The position numbers and the translations under genes were made by a program. Of a DNA stretch of 20,000 nucleotides, positions 18,911-20,000 are shown piece after piece. Source of the stretch: Chrysomallon squamiferum (Eukaryota > Mollusca > Gastropoda > Neomphalida > Peltospiridae); the NCBI GenBank assembly GCA_012295275.1, contig CM022675.1, positions 4,244,142 through 4,264,141 of the forward strand, given 5' to 3'. The notes beneath the pieces are model-generated. The model saw only the letters and a list, made by a program, of their open reading frames with translations. It was not told where the DNA came from and ran no database searches. The first letter of the stretch is position 1; each line of letters opens with the position of its first letter.

Positions 18911-18997
18911 TTTTTTTTTATTATTATTAATTTTTAATTTTTTTTTACATAGTTTAAAGGAAGAGGGACAGAAAATGCTTTGTGTAACAGCACAGCC

Positions 18998-19112
18998 AAA
19001 ACATTTTATTTATGTTCAAGGATTATTCAGACAAAGAGAAAAAAAAAACCTGCCTGTAACATTTCATGGTCTACTTTTTTTCATTCAGCCTCAAGGGATC
19101 TTTTATATGCAC
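18998..19112 (-). mobile_element. SINE body fragment, mollusc type
   Basis: On the minus strand this reads GTGCATATAAAAGATCCCTTG (19092-19112), then AAAAAAAGTAGACCATGAAA, then CAGGCAGG and TCTCTTTGTCTGAATAATCC. The order of words agrees with the body of the SINE at 870-1082. The tRNA head is absent, and the 3' part ends near 18998 with AAATAAAATGTT. It is a fragment truncated at both ends. Confidence 0.55.
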
Positions 19113-19299
19113 TTTTATATGTACTTTTAAATACTTTTTTGCAGTGTAAAATAAATAATTCTATTAATAGCTAATTTTAACATCGTGTCTCCTTGTGGTT
19201 GTCATGGCAGTTATCTGACATGTTAATTATCTTTATAAAAAGAGATTATCTAGTTTCTGTAGGGAGAGTGTTTTGTCCAGCTGTCTGTTCATCTGTTAC

Positions 19300-19800
19300 A
19301 ATATCCATCCAGTTGACTCTCACATCATTTATCATCCAGCTGCCATTTATAAATGTAATCATCCATTTGTTTCTCGGTACAGGTCTGTCCAGCCTTCCAT
19401 TCATCCATCTGTCCCTCTATAGAACAATCTGTCTGTCCATCATTCCAGAAATGTATCCATCTCTTTCTCAACTGAAACTTTTCTATCCATCCTTCATTGA
19501 TTGGTATATTCATCTATCCATCTGTCAATCCAATTTTTAATCCATCTATCCATTCATCTGTCCCTCCATTCATGCATCCATCAATTTAATATCAACACAT
19601 AAATAAATATCCACTTTCTACTCCTCCATCAGTTTATCATCTGTCATTCCACCTATTCATCCATCCATCCATCCATCCTTTCTTTCCTCTATTAACATAT
19701 TCATTTAATCATCCATTTGTCATTCCATCCTTTTATTCGTCCAATCATCAATACATTCATCCATCTATCCATCTATCCAGCCATTCAACCATTACTCAGT
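19300..19800. repeat. Degenerate CATC/CATT/TATC tetranucleotide tract
   Basis: About 500 bp enriched in CCATC, CATTCATC, CTATCCAT and CTGTCC words, with perfect CATC runs only at short spots (for example 19660-19677). It looks like an old tetranucleotide satellite eroded by point changes. Open frames across it have no recognisable domain. Confidence 0.8.
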
Positions 19801-19897
19801 CTGTTTTGTTTTCTGTTGTTCCACTTCAAATACAATATTTATTTTGGCACATATTGCCTGCCACAAGCAATCAATAATATTTTTCTTTATTCTATAA

Positions 19898-19899
<2 letters not shown>

Positions 19900-19931
<32 letters not shown>
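19900..19931. repeat. Poly-T tract
   Basis: Thirty-two T residues. What follows is a short unique stretch and then purine-rich GGAAG repeats (about 19974-20000) that continue past the window. Confidence 0.95.
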
Positions 19932-19935
<4 letters not shown>

Positions 19936-20000
19936 CATGCAGCATATGGAGCAGGAATCCATTTTTAAAATTGAGGAAGGAGAAGAGGGAAGGAAGGAAG

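Noticed and set aside
19835-19885. Resemblance of TTATTTTGGCACA... to an octopus-type SINE end
   Set aside because: Only about a dozen bases agree with what I recall, with no head or body beside it. This is too weak to call or to narrow the host to octopus.

Overview
This window looks like intergenic or intronic DNA from an animal nuclear genome, most likely a mollusc. It is strongly AT-rich, packed with microsatellites, and contains no convincing intact protein-coding gene. The mollusc assignment rests on four copies or fragments of tRNA-derived SINEs. Three of them carry a body that I recall as widespread in mollusc genomes: a core like ATATAAAAGAT(T/C)CCTTG and a 3' end like GTGTTGA.T.CGTTAAATAAAAC. 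That comparison is from memory and not from a search. I cannot separate cephalopod, gastropod and bivalve.

Layout. Positions 1-870 are AT-rich with one possible polyadenylation signal. A nearly complete SINE lies on the minus strand at 870-1082. A GC- and CpG-richer segment with YY1-like and ETS-like sites follows (1240-1745). A TIR DNA element with pogo/Tigger-like ends occupies 2079-2672. From about 2950 to 5130 there are tetra-, tri- and dinucleotide arrays, plus a second small CpG-richer patch with an ETS site near 4600-4790. Positions 5690-6130 form a third CpG-rich patch. From 6280 to 10900 the window is mostly microsatellites separated by AT-rich DNA. Positions 10990-11470 are a fourth GC-richer patch, with two E2F-like sites and a strong splice-donor-like sequence. 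Positions 11490-14200 are again simple repeats.

The clearest element is a 2286-bp DNA transposon at 14537-16822. It has 25-bp terminal inverted repeats that match perfectly, an ATAT direct flank on both sides, shuffled internal inverted repeats, and a decayed Cys-containing reading frame broken by a frameshift. A tRNA-headed SINE sits just upstream (14318-14481) and a SINE body fragment just downstream (16971-17173). The rest (17200-20000) holds long GT/CA/ACAT/TTA arrays, two more SINE pieces, and about 500 bp of decayed CATC-type repeat.

No tRNA, rRNA, CRISPR, operon or virus-like gene is supported. The CpG-richer patches are the best places to look for promoters or first exons, but nothing here proves transcription. 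I do not see a clear new biological system. The most interesting material is the 2.3-kb transposon with its internal architecture and its cluster of nuclear-receptor-like half sites, and the spacing of the CpG-rich patches.
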